DNA of 64,000 nucleotides, from contig NC_092628.1 of assembly GCF_039555335.1 (NCBI RefSeq), positions 72,259,706-72,323,705 on the forward strand, in the 5' to 3' direction. A program made the translations under genes and the position numbers. Source of the stretch: Amphiura filiformis (Eukaryota; Echinodermata; Ophiuroidea; Amphilepidida; Amphiuridae). Below are positions 14,926 through 27,600 of the stretch, piece after piece. How positions within the stretch are numbered: position 1 is the stretch's first letter; each line of letters begins with the position of its first letter. A model generated the notes under the pieces. That model was not told the origin of the DNA. It searched no databases and was given only the letters and a program-made list of their open reading frames with translations.

Positions 14926-15516
14926 AATGAATCTTACGTACGGTTCTATTAACCAGCAGGCACCAGCACTAATCCCGCAGTCATTTGGAGCACAAGGGAC
15001 GTGAACTGGGAGTCCAAACTTCTCGACGACCACTTGGTTAAAGAAAACATTCTAAATAGTCGAAAAAAACAAGAAACAACACATCGTTAATGGCGCATAT
15101 CATGTACAAATAATTGGACGCAAACATTGATTTAATTCGGCCAAGTTAATTTTGTATGTTTTTTACATCTTCGAGAAAATTATGATGACTTTTGGTGGCG
15201 ACATTTGAGGTGCCGGTGATGGTGGACTATTGTACTAATCAGGGGCGAATTAAAAGAAAAACAATTTTTGACATTTAAGCATTTTTGCTGGCTTTTGACA
15301 ATGGGGTTGGAGTAAAAAGACCAGGTGAAGAGACGGTGCAGGTGTGTAAGAAACAGGTCGTTCGTGTTGGTTCTGGAAAAGAAGGAAGAGCAGTTAGGCC
15401 GGGGAGAAAGCGGGGTGATGTAGATGATAGGAAAAGGAAGACTATGCGGATCAGGAGGGCAATATTAATGAGGACAGGGAGAAAGAGCTAGGGAGCAGGA
15501 GTTATCTAATACTTAC
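14926..15516. other. Satellite-to-gene transition, no gene seen
   Basis: About 590 bp between the last decayed satellite monomers and the first recognisable minus-strand exon. On the minus strand there is a pyrimidine-rich tract ending in CCAG near 15377. It could be a splice acceptor for the next carbamoyltransferase exon, but the translation after it does not show the asparagine-containing motif expected after GGCAL, so I do not call an exon. Confidence 0.5.
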
Positions 15517-15687
15517 CAATGCACAACCTCCAGTAAGCACAATACCATCAATGGCTGGGTTATTAGGGTCAGACAAGTACCTGTCAAGTTGTTCACTAAT
15601 TTTATTACAATGTTTCTTGGTGAACCAATACTGACTTGTGGCTGCCACGTCACGCGCAACTGACGAATCGTTGATTGGAAACTCATC
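15517..15687 (-). CDS. Carbamoyltransferase homologue, GGCAL exon (last one seen)
   Basis: 171-bp phase-0 exon, acceptor TTTGTACAG and donor TTG/GTAAGT. The peptide DEFPINDSSVARDVAATSQYW matches the conserved helix (R-x-x-A-x-x-x-Q) of the family. It ends IDGIVLTGGCAL, the glycine-rich ATPase-like turn normally followed by Asn. The next exon should start with Asn; none is convincing before the satellite at 14925. Confidence 0.85.
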
Positions 15688-18600
15688 CTGTACAAAGCCA
15701 AAGAGATATTCTAAATGTTGCAGCTGTTATGGATATAGTCTCGGTACCAGCCGGTTTGTGCTAAGTGACGGAGGAGCACACACCGGCTGGTACCGAGACT
15801 ATTATGGATAGCACCTACCCAATTAGGCCAAAGCCCGTTTTACCCAAAAACACTTTATAATGCACAACATAATACACTACTTAACAAAATTGAATTTTTT
15901 ATCAAAAAATGGACAATGTTCTTGCATAATCCATACCATCAATGAATACAATGATTTATAATGTTTACATAACCGGCAGTCTTATGTTACACTCAATGTC
16001 CTGGTCGACACATGTAAAATCCTGATTCAAATTGTCCAGCGAAGACCACTGTTGACTTGCGTAATATATATCCTTTGTGTACAAAATCCTTGCCCAGATG
16101 ATAATTTCCTAAACGGTGCTGCTTTAATTACTTAAAGTATATATATCACACTGCAGCCTTTTCCACCATGAATGACTTCAAAATGGAGCAAGACGATTTT
16201 AGATGAGTTCGTTACCAATACATTGCTAAAATTCTTCTTCTTTTAAAAGAAGACTTTTGAATAAAGCAACAGACTGCCACAATTTCTTCACAAGATTGGC
16301 CTATCCTCTCGAAACATCTTCCATGCATTACACTAGGATCCACAACATGCTCCTCTATCAGGGGCCCTTCTTAAACCCCAATACATTTGTACATTCATTG
16401 AATCACCTTTGAAAATTTGGGTACAAAACTTGAGGTCAAATTGTGCACTATGATTATGTAGTTGAGGTTACTAGACTATGCCATTGGGATGAGGCTATTG
16501 TGGTCCACAGTATTATTCGATATAACTTACCAATTGTAACCTGTTAAGAAGTGTGTATGATATCTGCTGAGAGAAAAACGCCCCTTTGTAAAGTTCCTCC
16601 ATGCATTCAAACCATCCTTGTCTCGGTTTTCCGAGAGCCGCGTAGCCCATTTTCTGTTAAAAGAAATGAAGAACTATACAGTATAGGGATGTATAGGGTT
16701 CCTTTTATTTTCCACACATGCATGGTTTCCATATATGCCACAAACCCTGCATGACATAAGACGAACAAAAAGACGACTAGACAGACAGACACGGACACAC
16801 CACGAGACTACAAGAGACGTACAGTAGACGAAAAGAAGGCGAGAGATTCAGACTCAAAGAAAAGGGGGAAAGAAGAGAAGAGGTCGAGAGATATAGACAG
16901 AGGGTGAGGGATAGAGAGAGGTGAAAGAGAGCGGATCGTGAGAGGTGAAGCGATACATACCTTTCCGGGAAGCACAAGAAATCTTGCGAAATCTCCGTCA
17001 CTGACCGCTCCTCCAGTAGGTCCTTCAGGCATAAAGTCGAGGTTATCTTGGTCCCAAAAATTCGGTCCTGTTACTTCTTCTAACATCGTAGCAATTTGTA
17101 TGAATGTTAATCCATAATGCGTAGAAGGCTACAAAATAATAGGGCCTACAGGTAAATTATCTATCTGAAATCGTTCCTCGTCTATGTTTTGTCAAACTAT
17201 TATACTCGGTATATTAATTTAGGAGTATTCGTGAAAAGTGATATGCATGCATGCATGGTGATGGGTTAATGGAACTCAAGTATAATTGCAGCCTTTGATG
17301 GATCAAAATAAAAGTCACACTTTTGACTTGAACTTGAAATATAAAAGGGAATCTCAGTTTCACGACGAAGTATTTGCTCAAAACAAATCAACAGACAAAC
17401 AATGTACAAGACAGAAAACCGGAAGAAAAGAAACCTGGTTAATATAATAATATCTTTAGAGGGGCGGGAATCTTAGGAAACTTGATCTCCATGATATGAG
17501 CTTTGACGAAGGTGGAAAAGGAGACTTGGCGGGGAAGGGGCCCAAATGGACTCCAGGAGAGAAACCGGTTTAAGGGGTTTCATACCTTCTTAAGTGAGAC
17601 TAATCCATTCTCACGGGTAGCAGAGAAAGTTTCAAATGCAGTTATATTTCCTGCAGCATCCGAGGAAATAACCAAGGCTGAATTGAACGGAGAACCGTAG
17701 AAACCCAAGGATGCATGGCACTTGTGGTGATCGAATTCAACCCATCTATGGATTACGAGAAAAGAAATATTATACAATGAGAAAAAATAAACCAGATTTG
17801 CTCTTTGGCTCTTTCCGAGTTTTTGGACATTTTGATCAAAATTTCATGCGGAAAGGTAATAGCAATTACCATGGTTACCGGGGGGGGGGGGGCTAAAAAA
17901 TTGGCAGCTTTGCTTTTGCCCTAAACTGATAGCGGTGGTTTCGATATTTTTCTGACTGCCCCCCAAAAAAAAAATCGCAAAATCACAAAATTTTACCATA
18001 TTTGGGCCCAAAACACGGTGTTGTTTGTATTAAAAAGACAAACGCCAGGCATTTATTATCTTTTTAATGCCAGGCATTATTGCTTTATTTGATTTCTTCT
18101 GTTATGATTTTAGAGGGGTCGTACCCCTTGCAAACATTTAGAGGGGATGTGCCCCCTCCTTCCATCGCATATGGCTTAAACCCATTTCTATCCACCGACC
18201 CCTTCCACTTCCCATCAATGTTGGGTCTTCCAATGGGCACTTCCACAGCAGCAGAAACAAAATATTACATTTCACTGGAAAGAGGAAAGGGAAATGACAA
18301 ACATCAGGTTAAAAGTGAGCCAACGATTTGTCCTGGATTTGTGGTATGCTGAGGCGAGCAAAATGTGCCACATATGCAGCTGCAACAGGTCTAATGTATA
18401 CAAGTTATCAATTAGTCTGTTTAACTAATTGATAACTTGACAAGTCAGTCCGGTTTTGACCAGACGATTATAGAACGATTGTCGCATTATAGGCCTAACT
18501 TTGATAATAAAACAACCTGTGTATGAACGCTATTATTATTTATGTATAAGACTGAGTGATTGTTCTACCTTTCTGCATCGATCAATGTCTTCATAATATT

Positions 18601-21600
18601 GAATTGTGCTCTGCCAAACCTGAAAAAACAAGATGCACTCAAAACATTTAGCATATGTTGATCCCATAGCCAGCAGAGTCCTCAATACAAATATTCATGG
18701 ATAATTTCTCATTAGCCTGATTTTAACTTAATGAAGCCATGCCACGTCAGATCATTTTGACTTCTGTTTGCTATCAGAAAAAAAAAGTTGGCGCAGCAGC
18801 AGCAGCAGTGACAAGCATATCCAAACGAGGATATAGGGCCTACCTCCCTGGGATTTATTCGCCAACACGACAGTCTGCACGAATTTTTGTAAACAAATTT
18901 GGAGATATGAAGATGGCACTCGCTAGAGTTCTGAAAGCTCAGCCCTCTGTATAGGACTTCTCTTGGGAAAGATTTTAAAAGTCTTACTCATGTTTACCGA
19001 CCTATAGAGTACCAATTAATTTCAAACCGTACCAAATGGAGATAGTGCGACAAGTTTGGACAATTTGAACGCTTTTAATAATTGGAATTCGGAAGCGAAA
19101 CTTGACACGGAGGAACTTGCCAACAATTAAGAACTTTCTTCACAGTTCCTTTTGTAAAAAAACGGGACTATTATTGAGGGGGGGGGGCGATTTTTCAACA
19201 TTGAGCTACTTTAACTCTGATTCATGGCTAGGCTGCTGCCCTGTCCAAACTTCTACAAATGCATTTAAATAAGAAAATGAGTTAATACCAACCAGTTTGA
19301 GACACAGACGTCAAAATGTTGAATCCCTGTAAACTCAGTAACGAGAGAAATTGCCTTGCTCCAATCAGAGGTAAAGTTCTTTTTAGATCTGTTAGATTAT
19401 ATAAACATGAAAATTAAACTTGTAACATGTGTGATGGATGTATGAGGATATAGACGTACGTGACTGTAATCCGTATTTTCGCCGCATTCAGCATTGACAA
19501 ATTACTACCGCATTTATGAGAGCAAATTGTGGGAATAGGTGTGGGGGTCGAAAAAGATGGTTGAGCTAGGGGCATCATAATTTGTACGACGAAGTACCGT
19601 AAAAAATCGATAATAAGCATAATGTGCCTATTAACGAGTTGCTCGGACAAGAACGAATTGTTAGGGTAGTTGGGTAAACTTTTTCATTTTTTTCTTTTAA
19701 TTTTCAAATATGTGTGTTATAGGTAGGCATATTAGTATTAACTAAAAGAAACACCAGGCGGCGGATGACATGATCGAGCCGGCAACTTGTGAAACCGCCC
19801 GGCCGTATGGCATTTTCCATATACTCGGTTAGTTTTGTGGGGTTCATTATCGAACCCCAACGGTTTTAGCTTGTATTTATATTATTTATTAACATAGGCC
19901 TATTTGTTTGTGATATTTCAAGTGTTTTAAAATGTCAAAATAATCCCATTCAATTACACGGTTGACGATGGAAATTTACTGAATTTAGAGAATGCACGTC
20001 GTTCACCACCTGAGAAACACGATGAAAAAGTATAAACAAACTTCCTTAAAAATCGTTTTTGTCCAAGCTACCCGTTTTAGGCACATATGCTTATTATCGA
20101 ATTTTTACGGTATATCTGCCGATTGCAGCATTTTCGAAATTTCGGTAAAACTCTTCATCAGTTCATATATAGGGCAGAGGACGGTAAAGATATCATCAAA
20201 TTTCATCAAATATTCTTGGCTTATAAGATGGCCAGCAGGCATTGATATCAGCATCCTCCGCCTTCGAGCTTATGGTCGAGTATAATGCTGAAGAAACTGG
20301 TCAAACTTGGAAGCGAAATTGTACATGGTTGCGGCTATGATGATTTAGCCCCTCATATTAAACTATCTATATTATTATTATTATTAATCAACACTTATAT
20401 GGCGCTCTAACAATGAGCACAGCGCCTTACAAAATATATGAGCAATTTGCATTTAACTTGAAATGATGAACTTACTGTGGTGAACAATAATAGCGAACTC
20501 CCGTCATCCCTGTAAAAAAAACCAAAGCCAATATATTAAGCCAGATATTAACTAGCAATAGCTAATAGATACGTATCCTTTGAAACCCGTTGCTTGGTTC
20601 AGATTTGTTGATGACACATTCGTCGTCTGGCGACATGGCAAAGACGAACTGGTCAAATTCCTAAGTCATCTCAACAATCAACACAAGTGTATCCAGTTCA
20701 CAATGGAGATTGAGGAGGCGGGTGGCATACCTTTCCTTGATGTCAAAGTGCAGAGATCAGACACTAGCTTGAGTTTCGCCATATACCGAAAACCCACTCA
20801 TACTGATCAATATCTTCATTTTAACTCTAGTCACCATATGTCTGCCAAGAACAGTGTTGTCAATACACTGGTTCACAGAGCACTGACTCTGTGTGATGAA
20901 GAACATCGAAAAGATGAACTCAAACACATTGAAAAAGCGTTGAACAAGAATGGCTATCCCTCAAACCTCATTCACAAGGCAATCAAGAAACAGACAGGAG
21001 AACGATCAGAAGAATTGGTGGACGATGAACACAAAGGCGTTACCTTCATGCCATATATCAAAGGTGTATCAGACAAAATCTGTCGGTTTCTAAACCGATC
21101 AGGGGTCAAAACATTCTACTCTAGGTCGGCCAAATTAAGAGACATCCTAAGCCACCCAAAAGATCCTCTGCCCAAGGATCGTGCACCATGTGTGTACTCT
21201 ATACCTTGCAGTTGTGGTGAGCAATACATAGGCCAAACCAAACGACCACTAAAGGTCAGAATATCTGAACACCGAAGAGCCACAAGACAAAAGAAAGAAG
21301 AAGGCTCGGCATTAGCTGAACATGCTTGCAAAGAAGGCCATGAACCTCTGTGGGACGAAACAACAAAACTGGCACAAGTTTCTCACTTGGGGATGAGGTT
21401 GACCCGTGAAGCGTTGGAAATCAGAGTTAACTAGAGGCAAATGGTGGTCATAGACCACAAACCTAGCTGGGACATGTTGGTGCTCGGGAGGTGTCTGACC
21501 CCTGCAAAATGTTCCCCTGGTCATGATATTTGTTATCACTGAGTTTGAGCCCCATACACCTTACAGATAACCAGAAAATGAAATTATAAGATTTCCCCCA

Positions 21601-24600
21601 GATAACCTTTGACCTGACCCCTGCAAAGTGTTCCAACATGTTTCCCTGATCATTAAGTTTGTTGTCACCACATTTGAGCCCCGTACCCCTTACAGATGTC
21701 CAGGAAATGCATTTCTAAAATTTGACCTCTGCATGACCTTTGACTTGACCCCTGTAAAATGTTCCCCTGGTCATGAGATTGGTTGTCACTGAGTTTAAGC
21801 CCTATACCCCTTACAGATGTCCAGATAATGACATTGTAAGATTTTACCCCCTTAATGACCTTTGACCCCAATTCTGTGTGTAATGTATGGGCACTGGGTA
21901 AAGCCGATGCACATGTGTAAGTGACATCATTGTGCTATGTAATATGTGGCAGAAGAAGCATTTTGAAGATATTTGGTTATATACCGAAAATGCCCCTTTA
22001 ATGACCTTTGATCCCAATTCTGTTTGCACCATATGACCACTGGATATAGCCGATACATATGTGCAAGTTACGTAATTGTAGGGTGTAACATGTAGGAGGA
22101 GAAGCATTTTGAAGTTTGTTGCCAGAAGAAGAAGAAAGAAAGAGGAATCGGATAGCAAAACAGTACCGACCTTGGGGGGTTTAGCTGGGGCATGTTGGTG
22201 TTGTGGAGGTATCTGACCCCTACAAAAAGTTCCAAAAATGCTCCCCTGGTCATGGGGTTTGTTTTCACCAAGTTTGACTCCCGTACTCCTAACAGATGTC
22301 CAAAAAATTCAATTCTAAGATTTGACCCCAGATGACCTTTGACCTGACCTATGCATGATGTTCCATAATGTTCCCCTGTTCTTGAGGTTTGTTGTCACCA
22401 TGTTTGAGCCCAGTACCTCTTACAGATATCCAGAAAATGAAATTCTACGATTTGACCCCAGATGACCTTTGACATGACCCTTGCACAGTGTTCCAAAATG
22501 TTCCCCAGGTCAGTAAGTTTGTTGTTGTGGAGTTTGAGCCCCGTACCCCTAACAGATGTCCAGAAAATTCATTTAGAAAATTTGACCTCTACATGACCTT
22601 TGACCTGACCCCTGCAAAATGTTCCCCTGGTCATGAGATTTGTTGTCACTGAGTTTGAGCCCCATACCCCTTGCAGATATCCAGAAAATGAAGTTATAAA
22701 GATTTGACCCCAGATAACCTTTGACCTGACCCCTGCAAAGTGTTCCAACATGTTCCCCTGATCATTAAGTTTGTTGTCACCAAGTTTGAGCCCCGTACCC
22801 CTTACAGATATCCAGGAAATGCGTTTCTAAAATTTGACCTCTGCATGACCTTTGACCTGACCCCGCAAAATGTTCCCTGGTCATGAGATTTATTGTATCG
22901 AGTTTGAGCCCCATACTCCTTACAGATGTCCAGATAATGCAATTGTAAGATTTTATCCCTTAATGACCTTTTTGACCCCAATTCTGTGTGCAAGGTATGG
23001 GCACTGGGTAAAGCCGATGCACATGTGTAAGTAACGTCATTGTGCTATGTAATATGTGGCAGAAGAAGCATTTTGAAGATATATTTGGTTATATACCGAA
23101 AATGCCCTTTTAATGACCTTTGATCCCAATTCTGTTTGCACCATATGGGCACTGGATATAGGCGATACATATGTGCAAGTTACATAATTGTAGGGTGTAA
23201 CATGTAGGAGGAGAAGCATTTTGAAGTTTGTTGCCAGAAGAAGAAGAAAGAAGAATCGGAGAGCATTACAGTACCTAGCTGGGGGGTGTAAACCCCCCAG
23301 CTAGGTAATGAAACTTCTACTATCAATAGAAATGACGGCAAAGACATCAGTCGTATGTGGCGCTCTCTATTTTCAAACAACCAATCACAGAGCCGCTAAT
23401 CTTATCACATCGTATGTGGCGCTCTCTATTTTCAAACAACCAATCACAGAGCCGCTAATCTGTACCACGTCCGCAATTAAGTGATATAAACGCTCATCGT
23501 GCATACAATCAATCAATTGGTCCATGAGTGGCCAAACGGTTCCTGGTAAGCCGCATACTTCTATTACAGTATATGCAGTCTACATGTTCTCTGTTGACAA
23601 GGGGCAGTCTTCATTGAACAGCTCTTCCTCAGAGCGAACAAACCTTTAATTTAGCAGATAGGCGAGGTCTGCTTGTTTTCTGTTGACAAGGGCAGTCTTC
23701 AGTGAACGGCTCTTTTCAGAGCCACCAAAACTTACAAAATCAGCAGATAGGCGAGATCTGCTTGTTTCTGCTGACAAGGGGCAGTCTTCAGCAAACGGCT
23801 CTTTTCAGAGCCACCAAAATTTACAAATTCAGCAGATAGGCGAGATCTGCTTGTTTCTGTAGACAAGGGGCAGTTTTCAGCAAACGGCTCTTTTCAGAGC
23901 CACCTAAACCTTTATATTAGCAGATAGGCGAGATCTGCTAGTTCTCTGTAGACAAGGGGCAGTCTTCATTGAACGGCTCTTTTCAGAGCCACCAAAACTT
24001 ACAAAATCAGCAGATAGGCGAGATATGCTAGTTTCTGTTGACAAGGGGCAGTCTTCAACAAACGGCTCTTTTCAGAGTCATCAGTAGACAAGGGGCGGTC
24101 TACATGTCTCATTCTTAGGTACTTTGTCCTGAAGCAGTCAGAGCTACTCCTGACGAAAGCTTGACAGTTCTAAACTTGTCCGACGGCGAACCCGCTAAAA
24201 CCTACTAATTGTTAGCAATAGCTGTTTGAACGAGCCAAGAGTATGATGGATTGGACTTCTCTCTGTTTCTTGACTTTCTCTTCCCGTTCCCCTAATTAAA
24301 ATTTCTATTCCCGGATTCTTTCTCGCTACCTTCTCATCTGTTGCGCTGCTCTTCTCTGCCTGTTTCTCTCCCAGTCTCCCTCTCCTGTCCTATTTTATAC
24401 TCCTACTTCCGCTTTCCTTCCTCATAAGCTCAGCTCTCGTATCATCTTCTCTTTTCTTTCCCTCATGTCTACGTCTCCTTCTTTGCGGCCTACATTTTCC
24501 CTCTGTTCGAGCTCTCTTACAGACTGTGACAGACAGACAGACAGAAAAAACAGCAAAAGGAGCTAAAAGGTTCCTATATTATAGCCCCAATAGGGGTTCT

Positions 24601-27600
24601 AAAGACGCCTTTAGAGAATCTTTAAATGTACACCCTAAAGAACCAATGTAGCACCCGTTTTTATTTTCAAGCTAAAAAGAAACGGATCTTAATTTGTTTG
24701 AATTAAATAAAAAAAGACGTAATATTTCGAGGCTCCCCTGACATGTGAATCTGCAGCATATTTTGGGCAAACTCCTTTTAGGTAAAAAATAAAAATCAAC
24801 ATTTCAATATATTTACACTGTGAATCTGATGTGATTTGGCTCTAAATATCCAACTGTAACACTTTTAAACATATAAATACTTTTTAAACACGTTAAAGTG
24901 TTTAGGAATAACTGAAAATATTATTTTCTATATTTTAATGAAATGATTGGTATTTTTGGAAACCAATATTCCTAAAACATCACAAATCCAAACTGAAATC
25001 AACAATGTCGCTCTTTGAATTAGTATTTTAACGCATCCAAACACTTATACCACATTCTAAACACCATGTTTAGCGTTTATATTAGCCTATATATGTTTAG
25101 ACATCAAACATCAACCCGTATATAATCTAATTTATCTAAACAGGTTATATACAGGAAATATGTCGATTAGCTAAACGGTAGAGCTGTAACACTTTTTAAA
25201 CACTAGGCGTTTAGGATGCGTGAGATACAAATTGAAATACTTGTAAACCAAAAGGAAGGTGTTGATTTTATTTTGGACTTGTGATGTGTTGGAGAATATG
25301 CTTCAAAATATGAAACTTTTTTTTTCTGAAAAGGGTATAATAATATAGCTGCTAATTCAAAGACGTCTCTGATATCAAAGACGGGTCAGTGATTTCACAT
25401 ACGGGGTCTGTGATATCACATACGTCGTGCTTTTTTTACAGTTTGGCACTAGATGCAGCACATCGGAAAGAAGGTGACTGTTTCGGAATATGCTTTCCTA
25501 TGTTTAGCAAATATCTGCCTGTGCAAACATCATATCTATCTGTGCAAATTCTGACAAATGGTCCCAGAAAACACTTAGATTGGCAAAATCGAGCCATATC
25601 CAACGTTTTGAAGTAACAAAAAATCCCAAGTCATGGGGGGAGTGAATATTTTGGCAAGGCAAAAAAAGGAGGGAACAATGAATTTTTGGCCAGTCAACGA
25701 AGGGGGAGGGGAGCGATTTTTGGCACGCATTGTGGCGGCAAGTTTTCAAAAATATATTCGAAAATGGTAGGCCCCTACGTAAACGTTCAAGCCTAACCTC
25801 GTGGCCTGACTCTTGAACATGTGCATGGGATGAATTCGGAGAAATATGGACACTTGTACATGTATTTTATTGATAGGGGTAGGGTTATGTTATGATTAGG
25901 TGGCTCAAAATATATCAACAAATTACGGTAAACCAGGCGCGTGCCCACTGCCCAGGGAGTGGGGCTTTGGGGCCTGCAGCCCCGGGTCTTAAAAAAATGA
26001 GGGAGGGAGAGGAAGGGGAGTGACAGAGCAATGGCATAGCCAGGCCAGTGTATTTTGGAGGGGGTGTGCTGGTTTTGAAAAGTGGTTCTTATTTTTCCAG
26101 GGGGCGATTTTGTAAAAAGTGGACCTTCGTCACAAACTTTGGACCTTTTTTTGACTAAAAAAGCATAAAAAACATATTTTTTTGCTCGCTACGGTCGCAA
26201 ATTAGGATTTTTTGAGGACTTTTGCCCCACCGCACGGCGCCACTCTGCGTACGGGCCTGGGCATAGCCAGTGGGGCAGTATAGTGCCCCCTAAAAAAAAA
26301 TTGAAGGGCGGAAAAGGGAGGGAAAAGGAAAATGTCTACTTTTTCGGTCTGATTTCCCAAAATTTGAAAGAAATATCCTGACAACTGAAAACATATATAA
26401 AATAATTGCCAATACCGGGACGAAAATGTTACAAAAATCAGGACAAAATATTAGCAAAACTGGGTTGAAAATTTTGTTTTGCCACAGCCACCCAGGCTCA
26501 TTTCAATATCCGGGGATTTTTAGGCAAACGAAAGGGGGAAAGTGGAAAGAAAACAAGGAAGAAAACAAGAAGAAACGAGGAAGAGTACATTCTGAGTCAT
26601 TTAGGGCCGTTACGACCATTAGGCCAGGTAAGGCGGTCGCCTAGGGCGGCAAACGCAGAGGGCGCAAAAAAGGCGAAAAAAAAAAAGTAGGAATGGAGAA
26701 AGAAAGGGGAGAAAAAATGAGGGCTGATAAAAAGAAAAAATGTGAGCAAATAAAAATGGGACGAAAAGAGAAACAGAAAACAGGGCGGAAAAGGAAAAGG
26801 GGGACCTGAGAAAAAGAAAAGAAACGGGGCAGAGAAAAGGAAAAGAAGACACGGGCGGAGAAAAAGAAAGAAGAAACGGGTGGAGAAAAGGAAGATGAAA
26901 ATGGGCGGTGAAAAAACAGAAGGAAAAAAGGAAAACAGAAGAGAGGAGAAAAGAAACCACTAAGTGTCGAAGAAGAACGAAAAGTGGGATAAAAAGTACA
27001 GAAAAGAGGGAAAACCGTAGGTGTAGATCCCGGGGTAAATTCCAGGGGGTTGGTCCATACAATAGCCTCCCCCCCCAATGTTGACGATTGTATGTGGGTT
27101 TCTGACAAATATTAACCGTTGACCATTTTGTCCAAAAGTGCAATTTTTGTTGCGCTTCGCGCGAATTTAATCCTTTTTTGCACCACATTTAAACAGTGTA
27201 GCTTCAAAATGGCAAAATTCTTCGCGCGCATTGGTACCATAAACTTATTATGTCGCCAAAGTTGCTGAATTTACTTAAAGACTTTTTTCCCAACCCCGTC
27301 CCTCCAAAAAATGACAAAAAGAAATCTACGCTACTGAGAAAAACGGTCGTGGGCAGTACGGTATACAAATGATCAAAACTGATGAGTTTTCAAGGGGTAA
27401 CCCTTTAACACTTTTTGGTATGCTTTGGTGGGGCGGCAGAGAGAGGCTTTGTGTAGGGCGGCAAAATCCCTAGAAACGGCCCTGGTCAGTCATTGCGCAT
27501 CATAATTATGTTCATGCTTGAAATTTGTGACACGGAAGTCGCATCCACTGGAAATCCATTCTAAAATACATATTATGCATTATCATGGTTATATGGCCTA

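Noticed and set aside
15240..15377. Next carbamoyltransferase exon after GGCAL
   Set aside because: A good pyrimidine-rich acceptor exists, but the translation (NQHERPVSYTP...) lacks the conserved Asn and nucleotide-site residues.
23524..23649. Small histone-like protein starting M-S-G
   Set aside because: After three residues it resembles no histone, and its end is the first stem-loop repeat.
26619..27188. 189- and 155-codon minus-strand ORFs
   Set aside because: Both are translations of a purine-rich block, giving Phe/Ser/Leu-rich peptides without domains.
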